From Agrobacterium fabrum str. C58 (GTDB taxonomy: Bacteria; Pseudomonadota; Alphaproteobacteria; Rhizobiales; Rhizobiaceae), in NCBI RefSeq assembly GCF_000092025.1, contig NC_003062.2, forward strand, positions 370,001 to 434,000: 64,000 nt of DNA. Reading direction: 5' to 3'. The notes under the pieces are model-generated. The model saw only the letters and a program-made list of their open reading frames with translations, ran no database searches and had not been told where the DNA came from. This document shows positions 1 to 8,770 of this stretch, in pieces; the stretch's first letter is position 1; each line of letters begins with the position of its first letter. The translations under genes were made by a program, and so were the position numbers.

Positions 1-314
1 TGCTTTTGCGCCTCCATGGTCGGTTCATCGAGAACCGGGCCGTTAAGGCCGGTGCTGCCGTGAACATGCTCGGCGGTGATGGGCTTGCGCACCAGCGGCT
101 TCTCCGCGCCCTCATAGACGGGAATATCGGTGCGGCCGCACAATTCGCAGATGATGCGGATGTTGCGGCTGGTCAGCTTCAGCGGAACGTTGCCGGCAAC
201 GGCGCACAGTCCGAGAATGTCGATTTCCTCAGGACTTCCAAAGGCGAGCATGATTGCCGCCGCGTCGTCCTGGCCCGGATCGGTGTCGATGATGATTTTT
301 CTGCGTTCTGCCAT
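1..314 (-). CDS. Inosine/uridine-preferring nucleoside hydrolase, N-terminal part (runs off the left edge)
   Basis: The ATG lies at 314-312 and the reading frame stays open to the window edge, giving about 104 residues. The start reads MAERRKIIIDTDPGQDDAAA, which carries the DTDPGxDDA calcium-binding signature that opens the nucleoside hydrolase fold. Later parts (AVAGN, then HGxTGLNGP) also match this family. These enzymes cleave the N-glycosidic bond of ribonucleosides for purine or pyrimidine salvage in the cytoplasm. The substrate class cannot be decided without the C-terminal half. The gene is divergent from the Hsp20 gene to its right. Confidence 0.9.
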   Translation of the reverse strand, partial: MAERRKIIIDTDPGQDDAAAIMLAFGSPEEIDILGLCAVAGNVPLKLTSRNIRIICELCGRTDIPVYEGAEKPLVRKPITAEHVHGSTGLNGPVLDEPTMEAQK

Positions 315-408
315 GTCTTGCCCGCCGTTGAGATGAGCGCTTTTTTCGAGCGGCGGGTGCTCACTTGTCAAGCCTCATTCCTCCCTCCTGCCTTTGCCCG
401 CGTTTCGT

Positions 409-439
409 CTTGCGCATCGTGGTTCGGCTTCCCATATTG
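409..439 (+). promoter_or_regulatory. Candidate sigma-32 (RpoH) promoter of the Hsp20 gene
   Basis: A CTTG box at 409-412 is followed by 18 bases and then CCCATATTG at 431-439. This matches the alphaproteobacterial heat-shock consensus CTTG-N17/18-CYTATNT at all but one of the conserved positions. Transcription would start near 446, about 75 bases before the Hsp20 ATG. Confidence 0.6.
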
Positions 440-444
440 CTTGA

Positions 445-519
445 GCCGGTGCGATTGACCGGCAAGGTTGCCGGAAGCGGGACCGCGAAACGTCGCTTGG
501 TTGCAAGGACAGAAGAGAT
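445..519 (+). promoter_or_regulatory. Candidate ROSE-type RNA thermometer in the Hsp20 leader
   Basis: The predicted 5' leader can form a hairpin GCCGGT (445-450) with ACCGGC (458-463). A second structure close to the start codon contains TCGCT (493-497) facing the AAGGA at 505-509. The U(U/C)GCU-against-Shine-Dalgarno arrangement is the conserved core of rhizobial ROSE elements, which melt on heating and release translation of small heat-shock genes. Length and position fit. I could not fold it or compare it to the family model, so this is a reasoned candidate only. Confidence 0.5.
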
Positions 520-945
520 ATGAGCCGCATGACGCCATTCACCCACCCTCTTTTGCTGGGTTTTGATGCCATGGAAAAAACGCTGGAGCGTATGGCGAAG
601 GCCAATGACGGCTACCCTCCCTATAATATCGAGCGTCTGCCTGGCGGAGAGGATGTGCCGGAGCGTCTGCGCATCACCATTGCCGTTGCCGGTTTTTCGC
701 AGGACGATCTGGATGTGACGACCGCCGACAACCAGCTTGTCATTCGCGGCCGCCAGCAGGAACAGGAAAAACGCGATTTTCTCTATCGCGGCATTGCAGC
801 GCGGCAGTTCCAGCGGGTCTTCGTGCTTGCCGATGGTATGCAGGTTCGCGAGGCGCGCTTGCGCAACGGCCTTCTTTCCATCGATCTGGTCCGGCCGGAA
901 ATTTCAAACGTGGTAAAGAAAATTAATATTTCCGTCTCAGAGTAG
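520..945 (+). CDS. Hsp20/IbpA-family small heat-shock protein
   Basis: This 141-residue protein has the alpha-crystallin domain from about residue 35 to 130. Visible features are the PYNIE start of the domain, the ITIAVAGFSQDDLDV strand region, the GRQ(Q/E) turn and the closing RNGLLSIDLVRPE, which corresponds to the conserved A-x-x-x-n-GvL box. Family members are ATP-independent holdases that bind unfolding proteins in the cytoplasm. The gene has a candidate RpoH promoter and ROSE-like leader upstream, and the DUF1150 gene follows after 56 bases. This pairing is common in Rhizobiales and suggests co-transcription. Agrobacterium carries several Hsp20 paralogues, so no symbol is given. Confidence 0.93.
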   Translation: MSRMTPFTHPLLLGFDAMEKTLERMAKANDGYPPYNIERLPGGEDVPERLRITIAVAGFSQDDLDVTTADNQLVIRGRQQEQEKRDFLYRGIAARQFQRVFVLADGMQVREARLRNGLLSIDLVRPEISNVVKKINISVSE

Positions 946-1001
946 ACCATGAACGCTGGAATCGGACATGAATCGCTCGGCGTGAAGAAGGAGGCTGAAA
1001 T

Positions 1002-1259
1002 ATGCTCTTAAAAGAAGCGCATGCGCGTCTCACCCAGTCCCAGCTCGCCCATATCGGTGAAGGAGAAGTGGGATATATCCGCAAGATCCGTGCGGAAGAA
1101 GTAAGCCGCTGTTTCCCGGAAGCACCCGATCTCGATCCGCAGCTGGATCTGTGGGCACTGTTCGGCGCGGATGGTACGCCTATCCTCCTGACAGACAATC
1201 GTTCCAGTACCTTTTTCAAGGCGGCGGAAGACGATCTGAAAACCGTCAGTCTCCATTGA
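1002..1259 (+). CDS. DUF1150-family protein
   Basis: This small acidic 85-residue protein shows the DUF1150 pattern: an N-terminal helix, the central GEVGYIRKI strand and the LWALFGADGTPILLTDNR core. A strong AAGGAGG ribosome binding site lies 8 bases before the ATG. DUF1150 genes sit next to Hsp20 genes in many alphaproteobacteria, and the same arrangement here suggests a heat-stress role. No biochemical function is known to me. A terminator follows immediately. Confidence 0.85.
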   Translation: MLLKEAHARLTQSQLAHIGEGEVGYIRKIRAEEVSRCFPEAPDLDPQLDLWALFGADGTPILLTDNRSSTFFKAAEDDLKTVSLH

Positions 1260-1264
1260 AAGAA

Positions 1265-1290
1265 AAAGCCCGCCGATTGAGCGGGCTTTA
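1265..1290. terminator. Bidirectional terminator between DUF1150 and the EF-hand gene
   Basis: A 9-bp perfect stem, AAAGCCCGC (1265-1273) with GCGGGCTTT (1281-1289), has a 7-base loop. A-rich sequence lies on the left and T-rich sequence on the right, so it can end transcripts from both convergent genes. Confidence 0.85.
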
Positions 1291-1301
1291 TATTTGCGGG
1301 A

Positions 1302-1892
1302 TCAGAGGAACGGGCGGTCCGGCATATCGTCGATGGAAATAACGCCGTCCTTGTTCCGGTCGAGCCGCTCGAACATCTTTTCGCCGGCGGCCGTGAACTC
1401 GGCTTTGCTGACCTGACCGTTCTCGTCGGTATCGGCCCAGCGGATCATTCCCAAGCCGCCACCCTTGCCGCCGTGCCTGCCCCAGCCCTGATGGCCGGAA
1501 CGGCCTCCGTGGTCGCGCTCTGCGCGTTTGCCCTCGGGGCCCTTGGCCTCATCCGCCTTGGCGTCTTCCCGCTCGGGGCGCGGGTTGGCGGCTCGGAAAG
1601 CTTCCATCTTCGCCTTGCGATACTCGCGCATTTCCTTCGGCGTGATCGAGCCGTCCTTGTCCATGTCGATCTCGGTGAAAAGCGCATCCTGGCGGGCGGT
1701 GAATTCCTCCTTGGAAATCTTGCCGTCCTTATTGGTATCGGCCACCTTCAAGAGGTGCACGAAAGCCGCTTCCGGCCGGATCGGCATGCGATCCTTGTGG
1801 CCTTTTCCGGGCGCGGCGAAACTGGCCGTTGCGGCCGTGCTGAGCACAAGGGCTGCGCCAAGAGCAGAGAGGGCGATTTTGCGTGTGGTCAT
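1302..1892 (-). CDS. Secreted EF-hand calcium-binding protein
   Basis: This 196-residue protein has a signal peptide (basic MTTRK, then a hydrophobic run ending ASFAAP at about residue 28). Four EF-hand loops start at residues 52 (DTNKDGKIS), 76 (DMDKDGSIT), 154 (DTDENGQVS) and 178 (DRNKDGVIS). Loop 4 ends in Asp instead of the usual Glu at position 12. Between loops 2 and 3 lies a charged, then Gly/His-rich linker (about residues 103-148). The start at 1892 is preferred because AAGG lies 8 bases upstream, while the in-frame ATG at 1898 has no room for a binding site. It is probably a periplasmic calcium sensor or buffer. The partner is unknown. Confidence 0.88.
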   Translation of the reverse strand: MTTRKIALSALGAALVLSTAATASFAAPGKGHKDRMPIRPEAAFVHLLKVADTNKDGKISKEEFTARQDALFTEIDMDKDGSITPKEMREYRKAKMEAFRAANPRPEREDAKADEAKGPEGKRAERDHGGRSGHQGWGRHGGKGGGLGMIRWADTDENGQVSKAEFTAAGEKMFERLDRNKDGVISIDDMPDRPFL

Positions 1893-1999
1893 CGTCATTA
1901 CCTTTTCTTTGGTGTCCCTGAAGAAAAGATAGTGACGTCGACCAAGGCACACCACTTAAACATCCGTAAGGTGCATGAAGCTTCGGTAATGTTCGCTGC

Positions 2000-2713
2000 T
2001 CAGCGGGCGATGGTTTTCGCCAGGAACCCGGTCAGGTCGTCGGTGATATAGTCGATATGCTCATCCGTCACATCAGGGATTTCCCAGCGTTCCATGATCA
2101 CGCCCTCAAGGTTCGAAGGCACGAGCAGCACGGTCTTCATCCCAAGCGCCTTGGGAGCCGCAAGATTGCGCGGCAAATCCTCGAACATGGCGGCTTTTTT
2201 TGTGTCGAGCTTCGCAAGTGCTGCGAACTTCTCGTAGGTCGCGCTGGCCGGCTTCGGCAGATAGTTGGCGGCGACAATATCGAAGATATCCTCGAAATGA
2301 TCGAGAATGCCGAGCGCACCTGCTGCGGCCTGCGCATGTTTGACGCTGCCATTGGTCAGAATGAACTTGCGGCCCGGCAGAGCTTTGATCGCTTCGCCGA
2401 GTTCCGGATGTGGTTTCAGTGCTGAATAGTCGATGGCATGGGCACGTTCCAGAAACTCGTCCGGGCTGATGCCGTAATTGATCATCAGGCCCTGCAGCGT
2501 GGTGCCATGGTCGTGATAATAGCGCTTCTGCAGCACGCGCGCCTCTTCGGGGTCGAGCTTCAGAAGCTCGGCCACATAGGCTGTCATGTTACGATCGATC
2601 TGGGAAAACAGATTGACGTGATGCGGATAGAGCGTGTTGTCGAGATCGAAGACCCATTCGCTGACATGGGCGAAATCGGCGGCGTCGGGCAGGTTTTTCG
2701 GCTTTGTGTCCAT
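2000..2713 (-). CDS. HAD-superfamily pyrimidine 5'-nucleotidase
   Basis: This 237-residue protein has HAD motif I at VFDLDNTLYP (nucleophile Asp plus general-acid Asp), motif II at ILTNGS, and motif III/IV at FEDLPRNL. The DNTLYPH sequence and overall length are typical of the SDT1/PhoB-like pyrimidine 5'-nucleotidase branch, which dephosphorylates UMP or CMP in the cytoplasm. The frame is open further upstream, but conserved sequence begins at MDTKPK, so 2713 is chosen. In relatives this gene often lies beside argB; here a permease gene sits between them. Annotation of the substrate rests on family resemblance. Confidence 0.85.
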   Translation of the reverse strand: MDTKPKNLPDAADFAHVSEWVFDLDNTLYPHHVNLFSQIDRNMTAYVAELLKLDPEEARVLQKRYYHDHGTTLQGLMINYGISPDEFLERAHAIDYSALKPHPELGEAIKALPGRKFILTNGSVKHAQAAAGALGILDHFEDIFDIVAANYLPKPASATYEKFAALAKLDTKKAAMFEDLPRNLAAPKALGMKTVLLVPSNLEGVIMERWEIPDVTDEHIDYITDDLTGFLAKTIAR

Positions 2714-2819
2714 GGGCTGCTTTATGCCTGTTTCGAACGGCGAAGAAAATCGAAAAGACGACGATTGATCGGAAAATCGGGCTTGGCTGCGGCCTTGCGC
2801 GCATGATACCGCCAAGGCT

Positions 2820-3737
2820 ATGGAACTCTGGATAGGCATTACTTTCGCAAGCGCGTTCCTGCAGAACCTGCGCTCGACGTTGCAAAAACACCTCAAGGGC
2901 ATGATGGGCACGACAGGCGCAACCTTTGTGCGCTTCGTGTTCGGTATGCCCTTCGCACTCGCCTATCTTGCATTCCTGCATCTCGGGCTCGGTCGGCCGC
3001 TGCCGGTGCCGAACATGTCCTTCGCTGGGTGGGCAACCGTCGGAGCCATGGCGCAGATCGCCGCCACTTTCCTGCTGGTGCATCTGTTCTCTTTCCGCAA
3101 TTTTGCTGTTGGCACGGCCTATTCCCGCACCGAGCCGGCGCAGGCGGCGCTGTTTGCCCTTATCTTCATCGGCGAAAGCATCACTGGCGGCACATTGGCG
3201 GCCATTGCGATTTCAGTCGCCGGCGTCATGCTGATTTCCGTGGCGCGCACGCAAGTGACGCCCGCTTCTTTCCTGACCTCGATTTTCAGCCGGACAGCGG
3301 GTATCGGCCTTGCCTCGGGAGCATTCTTCGGCCTGTCCTCGGTTGCCTACCGATCGGCATCGCTGGCGCTTGCGCCGAGCCTGCCTGCCCCGGATGCGAT
3401 GATGCAGGCGGGCTTCACCCTCGTTGTCGTCATCGTCATGCAGACGGTGTCGATGTTCCTCTGGATCATCTGGCGCGAGAGGGAAGAATTGCCGCGTATC
3501 GCCAAGGTCTGGAAACCGTCGCTCGCCGTCGGTTTCGTGGGCGCCACGGCCTCATTCGGCTGGTTCACGGCGATGACCCTGCAGCAGGCCGCGGTGGTGA
3601 AGGCGCTGGCGCAGGTGGAGATGTTGTTCGCCTTTGCCTCGACCGTGCTTTTCTTCAAGGAGAAGATCAACCGGCTCGAACTGTCCGGCTGCATGCTGAT
3701 TGTGGTGGGTGTTCTGTCGCTTCTGGCATTCGGCTGA
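2820..3737 (+). CDS. EamA-type drug/metabolite (DMT) superfamily permease
   Basis: This is a 305-residue hydrophobic protein with about ten predicted membrane helices arranged as two EamA-like halves (roughly residues 1-140 and 155-305). The second half ends in the typical FKEKINRLELSGCMLIVVGV motif. Family members export or import small metabolites and amino acids across the inner membrane; the substrate is unknown. It is divergent from the nucleotidase and convergent with argB. Only a weak AAGG, placed close to the ATG, is available as a ribosome binding site. Confidence 0.85.
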   Translation: MELWIGITFASAFLQNLRSTLQKHLKGMMGTTGATFVRFVFGMPFALAYLAFLHLGLGRPLPVPNMSFAGWATVGAMAQIAATFLLVHLFSFRNFAVGTAYSRTEPAQAALFALIFIGESITGGTLAAIAISVAGVMLISVARTQVTPASFLTSIFSRTAGIGLASGAFFGLSSVAYRSASLALAPSLPAPDAMMQAGFTLVVVIVMQTVSMFLWIIWREREELPRIAKVWKPSLAVGFVGATASFGWFTAMTLQQAAVVKALAQVEMLFAFASTVLFFKEKINRLELSGCMLIVVGVLSLLAFG

Positions 3738-3747
3738 ATGCCGGATA

Positions 3748-3772
3748 TGGCGGACAGGCTTGCCATCCGCCA
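3748..3772. terminator. Weak stem-loop between convergent DMT and argB genes
   Basis: TGGCGGA (3748-3754) pairs with TCCGCCA (3766-3772) around an 11-base loop in the 45-base space between the two stop codons. No T-tract follows, so termination is only suggested by its position. Confidence 0.4.
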
Positions 3773-3782
3773 CTGAAATGCA

Positions 3783-4667
3783 TCAGGGCACGATGAGCGT
3801 GCCGGCACCTTCCGTGAAGATTTCCAGAAGCACGGAGTGCGGCGTCTTGCCGTTGAGGATCACCACACCCTGCACACCGGCCTTGATGGCATCGATGCAG
3901 GTCTCGACCTTCGGGATCATGCCGCCGGAAATCGTGCCGTCCTTGATGAGCGCACGCGCCTCAGACACGGTCAGTTCCTTGATGAGTTCCTTGTTTTTGT
4001 CGAGAACACCAGGCACATCCGTGAGGAACAGAAGGCGCGTGGCGTGAAGCGCACCGGCAATGGCGCCGGCGAAAGTATCGGCATTGATGTTGTAGGTGGC
4101 GCCGTCACGGCCGGGAGCGACGGGCGCGATGACCGGGATCATCTCCGATTTGGCAAGCAGATCGAGCAAGGTGCGGTCGACTTCCACGACTTCACCGACG
4201 AAACCGAGATCGAGCACGCGCTCTATATTGCTGTCGGGATCGATAACGGTCTTTTTCGCCTTTTCCGCGAAGACCATGTTGCCGTCCTTGCCACACAGCC
4301 CAATGGCCCATTCGCCTGTCTGGTTGATGAGGGCGACGATTTCCTTGTTGATCGAGCCGGCCAGAACCATTTCAACAATTTCGACTGTCTTGGCATCGGT
4401 GACGCGCAGGCCGCCCTCGAATTTCGATTCAATGCCCATCTTCGACAGCATCGCACCGATCTGCGGGCCGCCGCCATGGACGACGATGGGGTTGATGCCG
4501 GACTGCTTCAACAGGGCGATATCTTCCGCGAAAGCCTTGCCAAGCGTGGAATCGCCCATGGCGTGACCGCCATATTTCACCACGATTGTCTTGTTTTCGT
4601 ATTTCTGCATAAAGGGCAAAGCCTGCGCGAGCAGCCGTGCCTGAATTTCGCTTTCGGAAGAAGTCAT
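3783..4667 (-). CDS. argB: Acetylglutamate kinase
   Basis: This 294-residue amino-acid-kinase-family enzyme catalyses the second step of arginine synthesis, phosphorylating N-acetylglutamate with ATP. It shows VVKYGGHAM near the N-terminus, the VVHGGGPQI glycine loop, LTDVPGVLD and the [10 protein letters not shown] motif of ArgB. An N-terminal helix before the core (residues 1-25) is typical of the arginine-sensitive hexameric type. In relatives argB follows engB directly. Here a short opposite-strand gene (5023-5400) lies between them, so argB probably has its own promoter in the 4668-5022 interval. argD and argF of the same pathway lie near 54-56 kb. Confidence 0.97.
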   Translation of the reverse strand: MTSSESEIQARLLAQALPFMQKYENKTIVVKYGGHAMGDSTLGKAFAEDIALLKQSGINPIVVHGGGPQIGAMLSKMGIESKFEGGLRVTDAKTVEIVEMVLAGSINKEIVALINQTGEWAIGLCGKDGNMVFAEKAKKTVIDPDSNIERVLDLGFVGEVVEVDRTLLDLLAKSEMIPVIAPVAPGRDGATYNINADTFAGAIAGALHATRLLFLTDVPGVLDKNKELIKELTVSEARALIKDGTISGGMIPKVETCIDAIKAGVQGVVILNGKTPHSVLLEIFTEGAGTLIVP

Positions 4668-5022
4668 CGAAAAACCTCGGTCTATGGTGGCGGCCGGAAG
4701 AGCCTTTCATCGCTCTACAGCATCGGCGCGAAAATCGGAATCGATTTTTGCGGTGCAGGATGCATGGATTCGACATGTCGCCGCGTTTGCAAGGACAGGC
4801 GAATCTCCGCTTTTGACGAATGAAATAACCTCCGGGCCTTATTGTGTCGGCCCATAGTAAAATTCTGTTTTTGGACGGCGTCAGCTGCGTAATAAGATTG
4901 ACATAAAGCACCAATCGGACCAGCTTTGTTGGAAGCAGGGGAGGGGTTATTCAGCAGGGCGACGGACATGTCGCGCGTCGTGAAACGATGCTGGCCTGAA
5001 CGACCGAGGAGTTTGAAGACCC
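4668..5022. other. Intergenic region between argB and the anti-sigma-like gene
   Basis: This 355-base stretch separates divergent genes and must hold promoters in both directions. It contains a TTGACA-like sequence around 4897, but no convincing -10 at the right distance. I see no RNA gene, repeat or conserved small reading frame in it. Confidence 0.5.
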
Positions 5023-5400
5023 ATGACGGCACCGGATCGAGACAAGCAGAGCGGTTTGCGGGACGAAGTGCTCGCCGGCGAATATGTGCTGGGTGCCCTG
5101 CCGCCGGAAAGCATGGCGGAGCTTACAAAGCGCGTGAAGCGCGATCGCCAATTTGCCGCCATGGTCAGGCGCTGGCGGGAAAATCTCGCCGAAACGGAAT
5201 ATCGGGAAAAAGCGACGATGGCCGTTTTGCTTGAAAGGGACCCGGCCAGACCCGGCCTGCCTTTCAGAAGTCAGCCGCTGCGCGGCGGCAGCGTGTTCGC
5301 CGCCATGTTTTCGGAAGTCTGGAATTCCGTGCGCTTCTGGCGGCTTCTGGCGCTGACGGCGATGCTCTGGACCGCCGTTCTGCTTTTCACCATCGCCTGA
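5023..5400 (+). CDS. Short anti-sigma-factor-like membrane protein (RskA/ZAS-type N-terminus, no periplasmic domain)
   Basis: The 125-residue protein begins with a cytoplasmic part containing DEVLAGEYVLGALPPE followed by a basic amphipathic stretch with RWRENLAE. This is the pattern of the N-terminal sigma-binding region of RskA-like anti-sigma factors. One membrane helix (about residues 106-124) ends at the stop codon, so the usual periplasmic sensor domain is missing. A GAGGAG lies 11 bases before the ATG. No ECF sigma gene is adjacent, and the gene runs opposite to its ribosome/membrane-biogenesis neighbours. It may be a degenerate or tail-anchored regulator. Function is not established. 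Confidence 0.65.
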   Translation: MTAPDRDKQSGLRDEVLAGEYVLGALPPESMAELTKRVKRDRQFAAMVRRWRENLAETEYREKATMAVLLERDPARPGLPFRSQPLRGGSVFAAMFSEVWNSVRFWRLLALTAMLWTAVLLFTIA

Positions 5401-5412
5401 CGCGAAAACGCT

Positions 5413-6066
5413 TTAGAGCAAAACCGTTCTGACGATCTCAGCCCGCAGATCGTCCAGCCCGAAGGATTTTTCCGACGAGGTGGCAAGAACTTCGGGATAG
5501 GCAGCGGGACGCTTGCGGATTTTCTCCAGCGTTTCGCCAATCAGCCGGGGAACGCCAACGTCCTTGATCTTGTCCGTCTTCGTCAGCACGACCTGATAGG
5601 ACACGGCCGCCTTGTCGAGCAGGCTCAGGACCTCTTCGTCGTTCTTCTTGATGCCATGGCGGGAATCGATCAGCACGTAAACGCGCTTCAGCGTCGCGCG
5701 GCCACGCAGATAATCGAAGACAAGTTTCGTCCAGGCATCGACATGATCCTTGGGTGCCTGCGCATAACCGTAACCCGGCATGTCGACCAGCGCCATCGGC
5801 GGCAGGTCGCCCGGCTCGCCGGAATAACCTTCGGGAACGAAATAGTTCAGTTCCTGGGTGCGTCCGGGGGTGTTGGAGGTGCGTGCAAGTCCCTTGTGAC
5901 CCACCAATGCGTTGATGAGCGAGGACTTGCCGACGTTCGAGCGACCGGCAAATGCAATCTCCGGCGGGCCCTCAGGCGGCAGGAATTTCATCGCGGGAAC
6001 GCCGCGAATGAAAATCCAGGGTCGCCCGAACAGGGGCTTTTCGGTTGCCGTGCCGGTCTCACTCAT
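5413..6066 (-). CDS. engB: Ribosome biogenesis GTPase EngB/YsxC (YihA)
   Basis: This 217-residue P-loop GTPase is involved in assembly of the large ribosomal subunit. Motifs in order are G1 [10 protein letters not shown]2 [10 protein letters not shown]3 DMPGYG, G4 TKTD and a C-terminal ATSS (G5). Length is normal for the alphaproteobacterial family. The start codon overlaps the yidC stop by 4 bases, indicating translational coupling within the rpmH-rnpA-yidC-engB operon. Confidence 0.96.
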
Positions 6067-7865
6067 TTCGATTGCACCGGCTTTCGTTTGAACAGCCCTT
6101 TTATATTATCGAACAGTTCGATCTTGGCGCCGTGACGCTTCATGATGAGGGCCTGCTGGCTGATGGAGAGCGTGTTGTTCCACGCCCAGTAGATGACCAG
6201 ACCAGCCGGGAAGGAGGCCAGCATGAAGGTGAAGATCAGCGGCATCCAGGTGAAGATCATCGCCTGTGTCGGATCGGGCGGCGTCGGGTTCATGCGCATC
6301 TGCAGGAACATCGTGATGCCCATGACGAGCGGCCAGACGCCGATCATCAGGAAATGCGGCACGTCGTAGGGCAGAAGGCCGAACAGATTGAACAGCGAGG
6401 TCGGATCGGGCGCGGAAAGGTCGTGAATCCAGCCGAAGAACGGTGCATGCCGCATTTCGATGGTGACATAGATGACCTTGTAGAGCGCGAAGAAGACCGG
6501 AATCTGCAGCAGCATCGGCCAGCAACCGGCAACCGGGTTGATCTTCTCTTCCTTGTAGAGCTGCATCATCGCCTGCTGCATGGCCATACGGTCATCGCCA
6601 TGTTTGGCCTTCAGCTCTTCCATCTTCGGCTGCATGCGCTTCATGTTCGCCATGGATGCGTATTGCTTGCTGGCGAGCGGGAAGAAGAGCGCCTTGACGA
6701 CAATGGTTGTGAGCAGGATGGCCACGCCGAAATTGCCAAAATAACGGAAGAAGAAGTCCATCATTTTGAACATCGGCTTGGTGATGAAGTAGAACCAGCC
6801 CCAGTCGATCAGAAGGTCGAACTTCGGAACGGAATATTCGGTCTCGTAACGATCGACCAGCGGCACTTCCTTGGCACCGGCGAAGACGAGGCTCTTCAGT
6901 TCGATGGACTGGCCGGCTTCGACCGTCATCGAGTCGCTCTTGAAATCGGCCTGATAGCTCGGCTGATTGCCGGTGATGTGGGAATAGCGGGTTTCGAACG
7001 GCGTCGTCTGCGGCGGAACAATGGCCGCGGCCCAATATTTGTCGGTGATGCCGAGCCAGCCGCCGGTCGCCTTGGCAACCGTTACCGGCTCCTCTTCGAC
7101 GTCTTTATATTTCTTTTCCGTCAGGCTGCCGTCCTTGCCGGAAACGCCAAGAAAACCCTCATGAATAACGAATACAGGGGGAATTACCGGCTTGTTGTTG
7201 CGCGTCACGCGGCCGTAGGTCGCGAAGGAAATCGCCGCCTGACCGGGGTTCTCGACCTTGTCGGCGATCGAGAGCATGTAATGCTCGTCGATCGAAACCG
7301 TACGCGAGAAAACGACACCCTTGGAATTGGTGTAGGTCAGGGTGACCGGGGTGGTTTCCGTCAGCTTGTCGCCGCTTGCAAGCGTCCAGACGGTCGTCGG
7401 ACCGGGAACGCCGCCGACTTCCTGTGCTGCAACGTAACCGAGTTCGGTGAAGTAACCGTCCTTGGTGTCGGCAGGCGAAAACAGCGTGATGATCGGGCTC
7501 GAGTCATCGACGGTCTCATGATAGCCCTTGAGCCGGATGTCATCGAAACGGGCGCCGGTCAGGTTGATCGAGCCGGCAATGGCGTTGGTGTCGATAGCAA
7601 CGCGCTGGGTCCTGGCGATCGCTTCTTCCCGTGTCGCCGTGGCGGCGGCCTGCGTGGAGGAGGCGGGCGGTGCACCTTCGACGGTCGCGCCGGGTGCGGC
7701 ACCCGGTGCCGGCTGTTGCTGCGTCGTCTGCTGCTGCGCCTGGCGGGCCTCTTCGGCGCGGCGCTGCTGCTCGATGCGCGGATTCATGTAAAGGAATTGC
7801 CAGGCGAGGACGATGACAACCGAAAGGGCTATCGCGATGAAGTAATTGCGGTTCTTTTCCATCAT
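6063..7865 (-). CDS. yidC: Membrane protein insertase YidC
   Basis: This 600-residue Gram-negative-type YidC has an N-terminal membrane anchor (residues 5-24), a Q/A/P-rich linker (about 30-75) and a large periplasmic beta domain to about residue 350. The conserved five-helix insertase core follows, including [54 protein letters not shown] and the final transmembrane segments. It inserts proteins with or without SecYEG. The start overlaps rnpA by 4 bases and its end overlaps engB by 4. Confidence 0.97.
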
Positions 7866-8245
7866 TCTTTCCTGGAGCGGGTCTCCTGGGACCGTTTCGG
7901 TTTCGCCGTTCCTTCAATGCGCTCGATAAGGAGAGACTGAAGTTTCGGGAAGGCGGTATCGAGTACGTCCCTGCGGGCGACAATCACATAGTCATGACCG
8001 GGCTTCATTGCGACCCCGGCAGAAAGCCTGACGGCTTCCTTGAGACGGCGGCGCATGCGATTTCGCTCGACCGCGTTGCCTTGTCTTTTTGTTACGGTAA
8101 AACCGACGCGAGGCTCGGTTTCCGGGGCTCTCCGGTCAAGCACTTCCACAAGAAAGGTGCTTCCCCGCCGTTTTTCCCCCGCCTGAACGGCAAGAAACTC
8201 CGACCGGTTTTTAAGCCGGCCGGGTTGTTTTTTAGTCTCGCTCAT
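7862..8245 (-). CDS. rnpA: Ribonuclease P protein component
   Basis: This basic 127-residue protein is the protein subunit of RNase P, which matures tRNA 5' ends. It shows RLKNRSEF near the start, [26 protein letters not shown] (here interrupted for length: [14 protein letters not shown], then RRLKEA) which is the RNR signature, and a C-terminal DYVIVAR strand. The ATG at 8245 is chosen because the alignment begins there. The in-frame upstream extension would overlap the rpmH spacer. Only 36 bases separate it from rpmH. Confidence 0.95.
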   Translation of the reverse strand: MSETKKQPGRLKNRSEFLAVQAGEKRRGSTFLVEVLDRRAPETEPRVGFTVTKRQGNAVERNRMRRRLKEAVRLSAGVAMKPGHDYVIVARRDVLDTAFPKLQSLLIERIEGTAKPKRSQETRSRKE

Positions 8246-8281
8246 GTGCCCGCGACTTTCATCGGGCCACAGGCTCGGCAA

Positions 8282-8419
8282 TTAAGCCGACAGACGTGCG
8301 CGGCCGCGCGCACGGCGGGCTGCGAGAACCTTGCGGCCGCCGGCAGTAGCCATGCGGGCACGGAAACCATGACGACGCTTGCGAACAAGCTTGGACGGTT
8401 GGAAAGTACGCTTAGACAT
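8282..8419 (-). CDS. rpmH: 50S ribosomal protein L34
   Basis: The 45-residue product starts [18 protein letters not shown] and continues with the [22 protein letters not shown] pattern that is nearly invariant in L34. The stop TAA is at 8282-8284. It is the first gene of the leftward rpmH-rnpA-yidC-engB operon and is preceded by a strong promoter at 8537-8565. It is short and highly basic, as expected for L34. Confidence 0.97.
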   Translation of the reverse strand: MSKRTFQPSKLVRKRRHGFRARMATAGGRKVLAARRARGRARLSA

Positions 8420-8770
8420 TTATTTAATACCGCGGTGTGCGGCCCTTCTTGAATTTGCAATTATTTGCAACAGCGTTTCGTTTTTTGCACGGCTAACCCC
8501 GCCTGGGCGAGCTTTCTATGGCCGAGCGTGCGCGGCTTATAAGGGCATAGGCCGAGCAAAGTCAATTGCCGGAGGGGTTTTAGCACTTCACCTTTTGCGG
8601 AAAAGCGCATGAGGTTCGCTTCCTCGGCGGGTCGTGCGCACGCATTTCCATGCGTAACCGATAAAATACGAAATTCTTTCTTAACGCGGCATTGATAAAT
8701 CTTGTGACGCGAAAAGTTATGCCAGCGTCCCATTTTCATCTTGGCGCTGGTTTTTGTTGGGGGAACGAAA
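8420..8770. other. Divergent intergenic region between rpmH and the chemoreceptor
   Basis: The left part holds the rpmH leader and promoter (see 8537-8565). The rest, to 8770, has no reading frame with a ribosome binding site and no clear hairpin. It presumably contains the chemoreceptor promoter, which I could not identify. There is no dnaA gene or cluster of DnaA boxes nearby, so this rpmH locus does not look like a replication origin. Confidence 0.5.
8537..8565 (-). promoter_or_regulatory. Near-consensus sigma-70 promoter of the rpmH operon
   Basis: On the minus strand TTGACT (8565-8560), a 17-base spacer and TTATAA (8542-8537) form an almost perfect housekeeping promoter. The start point would be near 8530, giving an rpmH leader of about 110 bases. 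Confidence 0.85.

Noticed and set aside
6045..7940. Long open frame (631 codons) opposite to yidC
   Set aside because: It is a GC-codon shadow of yidC. It has low-complexity charged sequence, no domain, and no ribosome binding site.
8420..8770. Replication origin beside rpmH/rnpA
   Set aside because: Many bacteria have dnaA and oriC here, but no dnaA gene or DnaA-box cluster is present, and this neighbourhood in alphaproteobacteria is not the origin.
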